Part shown: positions 52,131 to 60,777 of the stretch, one piece after another
Layout: every line of letters begins with the position of its first letter
How positions within the stretch are numbered: position 1 is the stretch's first letter
Origin: Candidatus Bathyarchaeum tardum
Lineage (GTDB): Archaea > Thermoproteota > Bathyarchaeia > Bathyarchaeales > Bathyarchaeaceae
DNA length: 64,000 nt
Direction: 5' to 3'
Assembly (NCBI GenBank): GCA_029762755.1
Contig: JARVGH010000005.1
Coordinates: forward strand, 124,001 to 188,000
The notes under the pieces: model-generated
Databases searched by the model: none
What the model saw: only the letters and a program-made list of their open reading frames with translations
What the model was told of the DNA's origin: nothing
Made by a program: the position numbers and the translations under genes

Positions 52131-52206
52131 TATTGAATTTTTAATTTTTTCTGATTTAAACTTACTTTTTGATAAATATTATTTTATTGTCAAGAGTGTA
52201 GCAAAA

Positions 52207-52215
52207 TTTTTAAAC
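52207..52215 (+). promoter_or_regulatory. TATA box before the second beta-propeller surface gene
   Basis: TTTTTAAAC-type element about 40 bp before the ATG at 52251, followed by a GAAGGAATGG ribosome site. Confidence 0.4.
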
Positions 52216-52250
52216 TAATTGAGCTACACATAACTTGAAGGAATGGAAAA

Positions 52251-54812
52251 ATGAAATTTTCGAAAAAAAATCTAAAAATATCTACTATCACCGCGATTCT
52301 ATTACTGACGATGTCTGCTAGCCTCATAGCTTTACCTACTGCCTTTGCACAACCTGGAACAACTTGGCCCTCATTTCCAGTTTTGTCTATAATTCCTGAT
52401 CAATCTGCAGTTGGCCAAGAAGTTTTGCTGTCATACGGTATTACTCGTCAAACTGCCTGGCCACAATCAGGCTGGACAGGAATAACCGTAACCGTTACAG
52501 CACCTGACGGAAGCACACAAACTTTAGGACCTTACAATACAGACACAACCGGATTAGGCGGCGCAGTGTTCATCCCAACAATGGCTGGAACATACAAATT
52601 CGTATGCAACTTCCCAGAACAAGACGTTACAACTAGTGTTGCAGGTCTTGAAGCAGGAACAACAATGTTAGCAAGCCACACCCCAGAAATTGAATTAGTT
52701 GTCACTGAAGATGGTGACCGGCACTTCTTCCCGGACACTCCTATGCCCGATGAATATTGGGTAAGGCCAATTGATGCGCAAAACAGAGAATGGTTCTCAG
52801 TCGCAGGAAGCTGGCTTGATGGTAACTACAAACGGGGTCACTATAACCGAAATGCAGATGGTAACGATGGTCCAGAAACTGGCCACATCCTATGGGAAAT
52901 GATCCAAGATGTGGGCGGATTAGCTGGAGGCTTGGAAATGGGTTGGCACAGCTTTGAAGACGGAGATGCTTACGAAGGCAAATGGAGCAACCCAATGATC
53001 ATCGCTGGAACCCTCATTGGAGTTAGATACGTTAGAGGGACACAAGTAACCTATGCAGTTAACGTGCGAACTGGTGAAATGATGTGGGAGAAAGTCTTAG
53101 GAGAAGACATCGACCTAGCATTATCACCAGGCTTTGGACAAGTCTTCTATTGGACAACAATGAACAACCACGGATGTTACGCCTACCTATGGGCAACACA
53201 AGGCAGCACATGGCACGCATTTGATCCTCTTACTGGACGATGGGAATATACCATGACTAACGTTCCAGGAGGAACACGAGTACCCGGTCCAAACGGCGAA
53301 ATTCTACTTTACAACATTAATGGAGCTGCTGGAACCCTAACAAAGTGGAACTCAACAGCAGCATACTACGACATGATGTTAGCTGGATACGGTGACAGTC
53401 CAACTGCAACATATGAGGCTGGTCGATGGAGACCAATCGGAACAACATTTGATGCTGAATATGGAGTAGAATACACTGTTCCGGTTCCAATCGACCAACT
53501 ATCAGGCGCATTATCATTTGGCTTTATGAGCTATGGTAAACTAGTAATTCCAGAAGATCGAATAATCGGTGGAAACACTGAATGGGCAGGAGGCGCTGCA
53601 GTACAAAACCCACACTTTTGGGCTATTGACCTAAGACCTGGACATGAAGGTGAATTAATCTTCAGTAGAAACTGGGACGTACCTGAAGCAGGAGTCCACT
53701 ATGACTTTGCAGGTTCACACCCATTTTCAGTAGAATATGATTTGTTCGTTGTCACAGGAAAAGAAACCCGAAAACACTATGCAATCAGCATGACAACTGG
53801 TCAGCAACTATGGGCAACTACCGCCTTTGAACCATACAACAACGCATATTCAAACGTCTACATGGACCCTTGGGGACAATCAATTTGTTATGGTGACAAA
53901 CTCATTACTCAAGGATTCGGAGGTGTAAGTACTGCTTACAGTCTAGTTGACGGAAGTATGGTCTGGCAATACAGAGCAGGCAACGAATATGGAGAATTCT
54001 TGTTTGGAAACGATTGGTCTATTCCAGCTGCTTTCACTGCTGATGGTAAGCTCTATCTAGTCCATGCTGAGCACTCTGCTATTGATCCTAAACCACGAGG
54101 TGCACCCACAATTTGCCTTGATATCGCTACTGGTAACGAAGTCTGGAGAACTGACGGTTTGCGGTTAGGTACCCGATGGGGTGGTCAACCAATAATCGGA
54201 GACAGCGTAATTACTGCATTTAGCTCATACGACAACACAATCGTTGCTCTCGGGAAAGGCCCAAGTGAACTAACAATTAAAGGTCCAGATACTAGTGTAC
54301 CTCTTGGAAACGAAGTGCTAATTACTGGTACCGTAATGGATGTATCTCCAGGAACTAAAGATCCTGAAGCAATGTTGCGGTTCTCCGATGGTGTGCCAGC
54401 AATTTCTGATGGTGACATGAGCGAATGGATGCTCTATGTTTACAAACACAGGCCTCGTCCAGCAAATGCAGTGGGTGTTAACGTTAAGATTGAAGCAGTA
54501 ACTCCAAACATGGAATGCATACAACTAGGCACAACGACAAGCGACTCTTATGGAAAGTATGGCTTTGCATTCAAACCTGAAATGCAAGGTGTATACACAA
54601 TAATTGCAACCTTTGAAGGCTCTGGTGGATACTTCGGATCAACTTCAACAACCTATGTAAATGTAGGTCAAGCAGGATCTGCATCAACCCCAATCGAACC
54701 TGACCAACCACACGGAACACCTGTAATCACTACAGAAGTAGCTATCATATTGGCTGTCGTAATTGCAGCAGTCATTGGCGTAGCAGCATTCTGGGCGCTA
54801 AAGAGGAAATAA
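52251..54812 (+). CDS. Surface-anchored PQQ-type beta-propeller protein, second
   Basis: An 853-residue extracellular protein with a signal peptide (about 10-34, ending near ALPTAFAQP), an Ig-like domain (IIPDQSAVGQEVLLSYGITR), and propeller repeats rich in W and G (NVRTGEMMWEKVLGE, AISMTTGQQLWATTA and LDIATGNEVWRTD). A beta-sandwich follows (DTSVPLGNEVLITGTVMDV), then a Pro-rich linker and a C-terminal membrane helix (VAIILAVVIAAVIGVAAFWA) with KRK. It resembles the gene at 25600 in architecture but not in detail. It is probably a cell-surface or S-layer-associated protein. Enzymatic activity is not evident. Confidence 0.8.
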   Translation: MKFSKKNLKISTITAILLLTMSASLIALPTAFAQPGTTWPSFPVLSIIPDQSAVGQEVLLSYGITRQTAWPQSGWTGITVTVTAPDGSTQTLGPYNTDTTGLGGAVFIPTMAGTYKFVCNFPEQDVTTSVAGLEAGTTMLASHTPEIELVVTEDGDRHFFPDTPMPDEYWVRPIDAQNREWFSVAGSWLDGNYKRGHYNRNADGNDGPETGHILWEMIQDVGGLAGGLEMGWHSFEDGDAYEGKWSNPMIIAGTLIGVRYVRGTQVTYAVNVRTGEMMWEKVLGEDIDLALSPGFGQVFYWTTMNNHGCYAYLWATQGSTWHAFDPLTGRWEYTMTNVPGGTRVPGPNGEILLYNINGAAGTLTKWNSTAAYYDMMLAGYGDSPTATYEAGRWRPIGTTFDAEYGVEYTVPVPIDQLSGALSFGFMSYGKLVIPEDRIIGGNTEWAGGAAVQNPHFWAIDLRPGHEGELIFSRNWDVPEAGVHYDFAGSHPFSVEYDLFVVTGKETRKHYAISMTTGQQLWATTAFEPYNNAYSNVYMDPWGQSICYGDKLITQGFGGVSTAYSLVDGSMVWQYRAGNEYGEFLFGNDWSIPAAFTADGKLYLVHAEHSAIDPKPRGAPTICLDIATGNEVWRTDGLRLGTRWGGQPIIGDSVITAFSSYDNTIVALGKGPSELTIKGPDTSVPLGNEVLITGTVMDVSPGTKDPEAMLRFSDGVPAISDGDMSEWMLYVYKHRPRPANAVGVNVKIEAVTPNMECIQLGTTTSDSYGKYGFAFKPEMQGVYTIIATFEGSGGYFGSTSTTYVNVGQAGSASTPIEPDQPHGTPVITTEVAIILAVVIAAVIGVAAFWALKRK

Positions 54813-55134
54813 ACACTATTTCCCCCTTTTCTTTTTTTTATTTTCAAAATTTATAAATCAAGACTTTCATGTTATCCTGTAATTATGGATATTGATATTT
54901 TTCAAGAAAACAATTATTCACACTTCTGAACAGAATAATATCAATCTAATGGCACTTCTATATTGAAAACTGGCTTTTTTCTAAAATTTTTCTTCACCGC
55001 ACAATTTTGATTTCAAGTCTACACATGTATGCTAACCCTGCTGTTTGATATGCAAAACAAGTTTTTCTAGGTAAGTTTATTTTTCCTGTCTATTCTAAAC
55101 TATTAACTAAATTCACCTGTTGGATCGAACTTAA
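54813..55134. other. Intergenic region, 322 bp, with diverged repeat copy 2
   Basis: No gene is supported. A T-rich tract after the surface-protein stop may terminate transcription. Bases 54931-54990 match the repeat at 38611-38670. The last 100 bp hold AT-rich promoter-like DNA, and an 8-nt near match to the TATGCAATA motif is at about 55050. Confidence 0.45.
54931..54990. repeat. Diverged intergenic repeat, copy 2
   Basis: Counterpart of 38611-38670 (about 44 of 60 positions identical, ungapped). The conserved blocks are the same: CTAATxGCACT, TTGAAAA, GCTTTTTT and an AAATTTT tract. Confidence 0.4.
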
Positions 55135-56547
55135 ATGGACCTGTTAACTAATCAAAAACTTTGGAATTCTGTTATAACGACTCCTCCCGTAAGGTGGATG
55201 CTAAAAAAAACACTAACTAGATGTCGTAAATGTAATAAGAGTCCCCTTGAAACTGCCCTAGACAACTCTGCAGGAATAATGAGCTCAAAGTGTTCTTCAT
55301 GTCGGGTTTATGTTCACGTTATTGAATTTTGGATTGATTTTATACAAAGAGCGTTGGGTGTAGAAGAAAATCGCCTTTCAAAACTGTTTTCAGACTCTTA
55401 CGTTAGACGAGCTATCCTAAGTATTGTTTCAGGATTTTCTGAATTTGGTTTTTGTCGCCCTATACAAATTCATGCCCCTTTGCTTGTGGTCTGGAATTTT
55501 ACTTACAAATGCAACCTCAACTGTAAACATTGTTACTCAAACTCTGGAGCCAGCGCAAAAAATGAGCTTTCAACCGAAGATGCACTAAAAGTTGTAGATC
55601 AACTTGCAGAATTTGGAGTGACCTCCTTAGCCTTTTCAGGTGGTGAACCCTTGATGCGAAAAGACTTTTTTGCAGTCGCCAAACATGCGGTTGATTCTGG
55701 ATTGTATGTTTCTTTAGCTACAAACGGCACATTACTTACTGAAGAAAACGTTAAAAAACTCAAAGAAATTGGTCTTCACTATGTTGAAGTAAGCCTTGAC
55801 GGTTCCAACGCCAAAACCCATGACCATTTCAGGGGAAAAACAGGTGCTTTTGAGCAAACCTTGCAGGGATTAAAGAATTGCATGAACAAAAACATCTGTA
55901 CTTGTGTGGCAATAACTGGAACAAAAAATAACTTGGAAGAAGTTCCTGCAGTTATTGATATGGCAGAAGAGATGGGAATCGACAGATTCACTTTATTCAA
56001 TTTTATACCTGTTGGTAGAGGCAAAGAAATTGTTGCAGCTGATCCTTCTCCTCAAGAACGGGAAAAACTTTTGAGGCTTTTTAACCAAAAATTGTCTGAA
56101 GGACTCAGAATGGCTATATTGAGCACAACTCCTCAGCTTGCTCGAGTTGCTTTGCAGTGTCAGTCTCCAACTGAAGGAGATTTGATTATGCCTTTAGCTC
56201 ACATGGAAGCCACAAAAATAAGTAAACGAGCTAAAGCCCTTGCAGATTTCATTGGTGGTTGTGGTGCAGGACGATTCTATTGTGCAATTTCTCCCGAAGG
56301 ACACGTTCAACCGTGCGTATTTATGCCCCTAATTGTGGGTGATCTAAAAACCCAAAAAATGGAAGATATCTGGTTGACTTCAGATGTACTTAAAGACCTC
56401 AGAAACCGTGAAAACCTGAAAGGTCGATGCAGCAAATGCGAATATAAGTATGTATGCGGAGGATGCAGAGCACGTGCCTACGCTTACCATGATGATTATC
56501 TGATGTCTGATCCTGGCTGCATTAAACAGGTCTCAGAAGGCGACTGA
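55135..56547 (+). CDS. SPASM-domain radical SAM protein with N-terminal zinc ribbon
   Basis: A 470-residue protein. Residues 30-56 form a zinc ribbon with CRKC and CSSC (C30, C33, C53, C56). The radical SAM core starts WNFTYKCNLNCKHC (C126, C130, C133) and SGGEPLMRKDFF. The SPASM end has GGCGAGRFYCAI, VQPCVF, GRCSKCEYKYVCGGCRARA and SDPGC. The tail CGGCRARAY resembles the alternative-heme enzymes AhbC and AhbD, and this is the most AhbC-like of the five SPASM proteins here. The extra zinc ribbon is unusual. AhbA/B genes are not in the window, so a heme role is only a suggestion. Confidence 0.85.
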   Translation: MDLLTNQKLWNSVITTPPVRWMLKKTLTRCRKCNKSPLETALDNSAGIMSSKCSSCRVYVHVIEFWIDFIQRALGVEENRLSKLFSDSYVRRAILSIVSGFSEFGFCRPIQIHAPLLVVWNFTYKCNLNCKHCYSNSGASAKNELSTEDALKVVDQLAEFGVTSLAFSGGEPLMRKDFFAVAKHAVDSGLYVSLATNGTLLTEENVKKLKEIGLHYVEVSLDGSNAKTHDHFRGKTGAFEQTLQGLKNCMNKNICTCVAITGTKNNLEEVPAVIDMAEEMGIDRFTLFNFIPVGRGKEIVAADPSPQEREKLLRLFNQKLSEGLRMAILSTTPQLARVALQCQSPTEGDLIMPLAHMEATKISKRAKALADFIGGCGAGRFYCAISPEGHVQPCVFMPLIVGDLKTQKMEDIWLTSDVLKDLRNRENLKGRCSKCEYKYVCGGCRARAYAYHDDYLMSDPGCIKQVSEGD

Positions 56548-56556
56548 TGAATCCCG

Positions 56557-57750
56557 TTAAGCAGTTCCTAATAGTTCATGGTACAGGTCAATAACTTGGT
56601 TTGTAATAATATTCCATGATAGCTTTTGTTCAATCATTTCACGTCCAAGGTCACCCATCTTTTTTGCGAGGTCAGGATTCTGCAACAAGGTCAACAGTTT
56701 TTGAGTCAACTCAGGTTCATCTCCTGCTTCAATTACAAATCCGTTTTTTCTATCTTCCAAGAATTCTGGTATTCCTCCAACATTTGTGGAAATAACTGGC
56801 AAAGCAGTAGATTGGGCTTCTAGTATCGCAAAGGGAAAGTTTTCATAAATTGCAGGCAGCACAAAAATGTCTGAAGCAGAATAAAGTTCAGGCAATTTTT
56901 CGTCCGGAACATAACCCAAGAATTTTACATCCTTTTCGATGTTTAGTTCTTTTGCTAAGTTTCGTAGGCTTTCTTCTTTTTCTTTGAATCCTGTTCCAGA
57001 TATTGCAAAAGTTACGTTACTGAATTCTTTAAGAACCAAAGGAATCGACCGCAATAAAGGCTCTAAACCTTTACGGTGATACAAACGCCCTACAAACAAA
57101 ACGATTTTATTATCTGGTTCTAATCCAAACTGTTGTCGTAGTTCTATTTTGTTTGGTCGCGGTTTGAATTTTTGTATGTCTACTCCGTTGTAGATTACGT
57201 GTATTTTTTCTGTGCTGATTCCATAAAGGTCTGTTAATTCATTAACCGTGTATTTACTCACTGCAATCAGGGCATCTGAACGGTTCATCAACTTTTTTTC
57301 GTACGATCTTAGAACAGAATTAAACCTGAGCATCGCTTTCTCGTTGGGGTTCAACTCTTTGGGGTTGTCACGTTTTGTTACTATGGCTTCACCTTTCCAT
57401 GTAGAATGAACCGCACATACAATCGCTTTAGCTGAATCCTTTGGTATGGCAAAATTTGGAACCAACGGAAGATTTGCGTGTATTATATCAATGCCGATTT
57501 CCTCGTCAAGTTCTTTGATTTTCTTGGATGCCGAACGAGCAAACTTCCAATATCGGGTTAAAGCATTTCCAACACCAGTTATGTAATGAACTTTAATTCC
57601 GTTAACAGTCCTTTCTGAGTCCTGTTTATCTCGAGCAACAACATGAATATGATGTCCCATTTGTTGCAAACTGTGAGAAAGGTAAAAAACGTAGGCTCCT
57701 GTTCCCCCAGAAATTGGGAAATATTCGGGAGTTACAAAACACACATTCAA
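56557..57750 (-). CDS. Glycosyltransferase family 4 (GT-B fold)
   Basis: A 397-residue GT-B enzyme with N-terminal VCFVTPEYFPISGGTGAYVF and C-terminal donor domain: HVIYNGVDIQKFKP, IVLFVGRLYHRKGLEPLLRS, and the EX7E site in LPAIYENFPFAILEAQSTAL. It acts on nucleotide-sugar donors at the cytoplasmic membrane face. It overlaps the upstream GT2 gene by 4 nt (57747-57750), which indicates translational coupling. Together with the two GT2 genes it forms a three-gene glycan unit. Confidence 0.9.
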   Translation of the reverse strand: MNVCFVTPEYFPISGGTGAYVFYLSHSLQQMGHHIHVVARDKQDSERTVNGIKVHYITGVGNALTRYWKFARSASKKIKELDEEIGIDIIHANLPLVPNFAIPKDSAKAIVCAVHSTWKGEAIVTKRDNPKELNPNEKAMLRFNSVLRSYEKKLMNRSDALIAVSKYTVNELTDLYGISTEKIHVIYNGVDIQKFKPRPNKIELRQQFGLEPDNKIVLFVGRLYHRKGLEPLLRSIPLVLKEFSNVTFAISGTGFKEKEESLRNLAKELNIEKDVKFLGYVPDEKLPELYSASDIFVLPAIYENFPFAILEAQSTALPVISTNVGGIPEFLEDRKNGFVIEAGDEPELTQKLLTLLQNPDLAKKMGDLGREMIEQKLSWNIITNQVIDLYHELLGTA

Positions 57751-58760
57751 TGTTTATCCTCTTCTCTTGTTAATGCAATTTGAATTAAAGATGTTATTCC
57801 CCCCAATGTCCAACCAAGGGCACGAACAAAATATATAACAACCAAATACATGGCAGACCCGTCCCTATAAATTGAAGAAATTTTTGTTGCAGAAGCAACA
57901 TACTGCAATAAAGTTACCGTTACTATGCCCAAAAATGCAAAAGATGGAATCCAATGAAAGATCGTAACAAAACTAACTAAAAGCAAGATACCTGCAATTC
58001 CATACAGTATAGGTTGGGCGTTCATCCATCCGTCTGTTATCTTATCTCCCTTTGCAAGTTTAGGGTGCTTCAAATAAAGTTTCCAAGTGTTCTGACCATA
58101 CTTGTATTGTTGCCGGAAAAAAGCTCCCAAAGTCGGACGATGAAAATGATAACAAACTGCTTCAGAATCAAAAGCTATTGTATAGCCCTCTTTTGCTAGC
58201 CTTGCGCCGATGTCTGTGTCGTACTGGGTTGGAAGAGTTTCGTCAAATCCTCCAATTTTTTTAACAATCTGTTTTTTCAGTAACAGGTTCATGGTTGCGA
58301 CGCGTTCAACAGATTTGGGAAGCCTTCGATACCTGTAATTTAATTCATAACCGATAACCCTTGGAACTAGATTGTTTTTATTCCATGTTTCTACCGTTCC
58401 GCTTGCTCCAGCAATTTTTGTGTCATCTAAAAGGTTAGCAAGTTTTGTTAGCCACTGTTTTTCTACTTTAGCGTCAGAATCTATCAACCCAATTACTTCA
58501 TGTTTTGCATCGTCCAAAACAAGGTTATATGCAGCAGCAGGATTAAGCTGACTGTAAACCAGTTTAACAGAATATTTTTTTGCAATCTCTATTGTTGCAT
58601 CTGTTGAGCCTCCATCAACAACAATTACTTCAAGCAATTCTTTTGGGTAATCTAACTCGAAAATTGACTGTAAGCATTCATCTAGGGTTTGGGCGCTGTT
58701 TAAGGTGGTTACTATTATGCTTACGCCTAACTCAGTATTGTTGGTTGCTTTGTTTTTCAA
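57747..58760 (-). CDS. Glycosyltransferase family 2 with C-terminal membrane helices
   Basis: A 337-residue GT-A enzyme. VSIIVTTLNSAQTLDECLQS, EVIVVDGGSTDATIEIA and EVIGLIDSDAKVEKQW show the nucleotide-sugar fold and acidic metal motif. NLLLKKQIVKKIGGFDE and TQYDTDIGARLAKEG follow. Three hydrophobic segments occupy the last 100 residues (ILYGIAGILLLVSFVTI, FAFLGIVTVTLLQYVAS and AMYLVVIYFVRALG). The enzyme is thus membrane-bound, probably building a lipid-linked glycan. Its stop overlaps the start of the GT4 gene. Confidence 0.88.
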   Translation of the reverse strand: MKNKATNNTELGVSIIVTTLNSAQTLDECLQSIFELDYPKELLEVIVVDGGSTDATIEIAKKYSVKLVYSQLNPAAAYNLVLDDAKHEVIGLIDSDAKVEKQWLTKLANLLDDTKIAGASGTVETWNKNNLVPRVIGYELNYRYRRLPKSVERVATMNLLLKKQIVKKIGGFDETLPTQYDTDIGARLAKEGYTIAFDSEAVCYHFHRPTLGAFFRQQYKYGQNTWKLYLKHPKLAKGDKITDGWMNAQPILYGIAGILLLVSFVTIFHWIPSFAFLGIVTVTLLQYVASATKISSIYRDGSAMYLVVIYFVRALGWTLGGITSLIQIALTREEDKH

Positions 58761-58813
58761 GTGATAGCCCCTTTTTTCTGTGTTATGCTGTTGTTATTAT
58801 ACTAACAATTCTA

Positions 58814-59533
58814 TTATGATAAATAAGATGTAACTATAGCATAAAGTATTCTTGTCCCATCTTTTATAGGGTCAAGCTTTGATTGCCCTACTGTTCGCTG
58901 AATAAAACTTATGGGAGTTTCTACAACTCGCGCCTGTTTTCGTAAGGCTTTAACAAGCATTTCAGACTCCACTTCATACCCATAAGAAGTTAACTTCATT
59001 TTTTTTATCAGCGAAGCTCGAATCGCTCGAAATCCTGACTGGGAATCAGTTATGTTAACTCCAGTGAGATACCTTGTCAGGTTGTTGAATAGTTTATTTC
59101 CTGCCCTGTTTATTTTCGGAATCTTAGTTTTGTTATGTTCAGAATTTGCAAATCTTGACCCAACAACAAAATCAGCCTTGTCATCCGTTAAATACTGTAA
59201 AATCAACGGAATTTCTTCAGGTTTATGCGAACCATCTGCATCTATTGTAACTACATATTCTCCTTTAGCACGCAAAAAGCCACACCTGAGCGCAAATCCT
59301 TTTCCTGTGTGGCATCCTTTTATGACTATTGCTTTTTGTTTTTGAGCAATATCTGCTGATTTATCGTTTGAACCATCATCTACAACTAGAACTTCGTAGG
59401 ATAATCCCATTTTTTCCAGTGTTTTATTTGTGCGATTAATTACGTCCCCTACAGTTACTTCTTCGTTGAACACTGGAATAATAACAGAAACGATAACTTT
59501 GTTTCGTTCCTTGTCTTCTTTGCTTTTTACCAT
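58814..59533 (-). CDS. Glycosyltransferase family 2, dolichyl-phosphate mannosyltransferase-like
   Basis: A 239-residue GT-A protein without membrane helices. VSVIIPVFNEEVTVGDVI, EVLVVDDGSNDKSADIA, VVTIDADGSHKPEEIP (metal site) and DFVVGSRFANSEH are all DPM1-like. The later stretch ITDSQSGFRAIRASLIKKM is also typical. Such enzymes load mannose or glucose onto polyprenyl phosphate, which the GT-C-like proteins at 10-15 kb could use as donor. The gene is 53 bp before the GT2 gene at 58760 and likely co-transcribed. An 8-bp inverted repeat lies in its promoter region. Confidence 0.9.
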   Translation of the reverse strand: MVKSKEDKERNKVIVSVIIPVFNEEVTVGDVINRTNKTLEKMGLSYEVLVVDDGSNDKSADIAQKQKAIVIKGCHTGKGFALRCGFLRAKGEYVVTIDADGSHKPEEIPLILQYLTDDKADFVVGSRFANSEHNKTKIPKINRAGNKLFNNLTRYLTGVNITDSQSGFRAIRASLIKKMKLTSYGYEVESEMLVKALRKQARVVETPISFIQRTVGQSKLDPIKDGTRILYAIVTSYLS

Positions 59534-60098
59534 TATGTTTGAGAAGTGTTGACTTCATGAATTAAATAGTTTGTCAAACAGCCAGCAATCCTGTTTGATT
59601 GTTCAAATTGTATATTAAATAGCTACATGGAGTTACATTTATCTTACTTGAAAAGTTAATGAATTAGCATAATTTTTCGATTGCAAGTAACTTATTTCCT
59701 CTGCCAATTATCTTGATATATTCTTGTTTTCGCAATATTATTCAGTTCAAAACAACCATAATATAATGTCTTAATATTTTATACAATTGGGACCAAAACA
59801 AAATGACAAAACAAAAAAGAATTCCATCAAAACCGACCAAGATAAAATGGGATCCTATTGTCATTAAACTTATTCAGGATAAAAAACAGATTTTTGATTA
59901 ATTCTTGTTTTCTATCTTTCTTTATCATCTTTTTGTTTCGTTTAGTGTTTGTCAAAAAGATCAATAAATGTTTTCTTTAAAACATGAAGAACTTTTAACC
60001 TGTGCTTGCTTGTGTTTGAGGATGTTTTATATTAAATGTGGATGATGTAGTTTCACGTTGCCGAAGTCATTACACAACTTTGACGGAGAAAAAACAAA
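59534..60098. other. Intergenic region, 565 bp, with one micro-ORF and a palindrome
   Basis: The minus-strand promoter of the GT2 gene lies at about 59605-59620, and a perfect 8-bp inverted repeat TCAAACAG/CTGTTTGA at 59574-59598 sits between it and the gene. A possible 32-codon gene is at 59803-59901. A TATA box (TTTATATTAAA, 60025-60035) serves the gene at 60099. Otherwise AT-rich DNA with nothing recognised. Confidence 0.5.
59803..59901 (+). CDS. Possible micro-protein, 32 residues
   Basis: ATG to TAA encodes a very basic peptide (starts MTKQKRIPSKPTKIKWDP, ends in Asp). A TATA-like TTTTATACAA lies about 20 bp upstream, so a leaderless transcript is conceivable. No family is recognised and there is no ribosome site. 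It could be a chance frame. Confidence 0.25.
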   Translation: MTKQKRIPSKPTKIKWDPIVIKLIQDKKQIFD

Positions 60099-60698
60099 GT
60101 GAAACAAGCCTTGGAAGACATCAAACAAAATCTCAAAGCCAGAAAAAAAACAGACCGAATCATGTGGTTTTCAATGTGGGCTGTTCTGGCAGTTGCGAGT
60201 TTTGGGATTGCTTGGTTTCCCATGATATATTACAGCATCAAAAGAAGGAACAACCACTTTGCCCGCCAAGAAAATCTGGAAATACTAATTCGGAGCAAAC
60301 TCAACCTAAATTCAGAAAAAATGTCAACTGAAGTTACAAAATCAATGAATGCAACATTATGGACTTTGTTGACTTTGTTGATTGTTCCTGGTTTTTACTT
60401 GTTTTATTCCTTGAAAAAGGATCTGCAAGAACATGAAATGCATGAACATGTTTTCTTGTCTGATGTAATTAAGGTAGCTGAAGAGTCTGGTGTGTCCCTT
60501 GATGTTCAAAGCTTTGCAACTACTCCAAGTTTTCGGATGGAAAAATATTTTTTTCTTAGTGTTTTATCTTGTGGTTTAGTTGCGGCTTACTGGTTGTATC
60601 GAATATTTAATGATTATAATGACCATTTCAAAATGCAGTGGATAATCGAAGATGAACTACTACGTTTCTTGAAAGAATTGGAAAAAAAATCCAGTTGA
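60099..60698 (+). CDS. Small membrane protein of unknown function
   Basis: A 199-residue protein with a basic N-terminus, a first hydrophobic helix (IMWFSMWAVLAVASFGIAWF), a second (TLWTLLTLLIVPGFYLFYSL) and a third near residue 160 (FFLSVLSCGLVAAYWLYRIF), separated by charged loops. The first and third segments both run into Tyr/Arg-rich ends, and the layout hints at an internal duplication. GTG start with a GGAGAAAA ribosome site. It precedes cobD by 79 bp on the same strand, although cobD has its own TATA box. No family is recognised. Confidence 0.65.
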   Translation: MKQALEDIKQNLKARKKTDRIMWFSMWAVLAVASFGIAWFPMIYYSIKRRNNHFARQENLEILIRSKLNLNSEKMSTEVTKSMNATLWTLLTLLIVPGFYLFYSLKKDLQEHEMHEHVFLSDVIKVAEESGVSLDVQSFATTPSFRMEKYFFLSVLSCGLVAAYWLYRIFNDYNDHFKMQWIIEDELLRFLKELEKKSS

Positions 60699-60720
60699 TT
60701 GTTCGTGGTTTTGCTGATGA

Positions 60721-60730
60721 TTTTTATATC
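60721..60730 (+). promoter_or_regulatory. TATA box for cobD
   Basis: TTTTTATATC lies 57 bp before the cobD ATG, and GAAGGAAG forms the ribosome site. Confidence 0.45.
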
Positions 60731-60777
60731 TGTCTGACCAATACGAAGGTCTGAAAAACCGAAGGAAGCCACATAAT

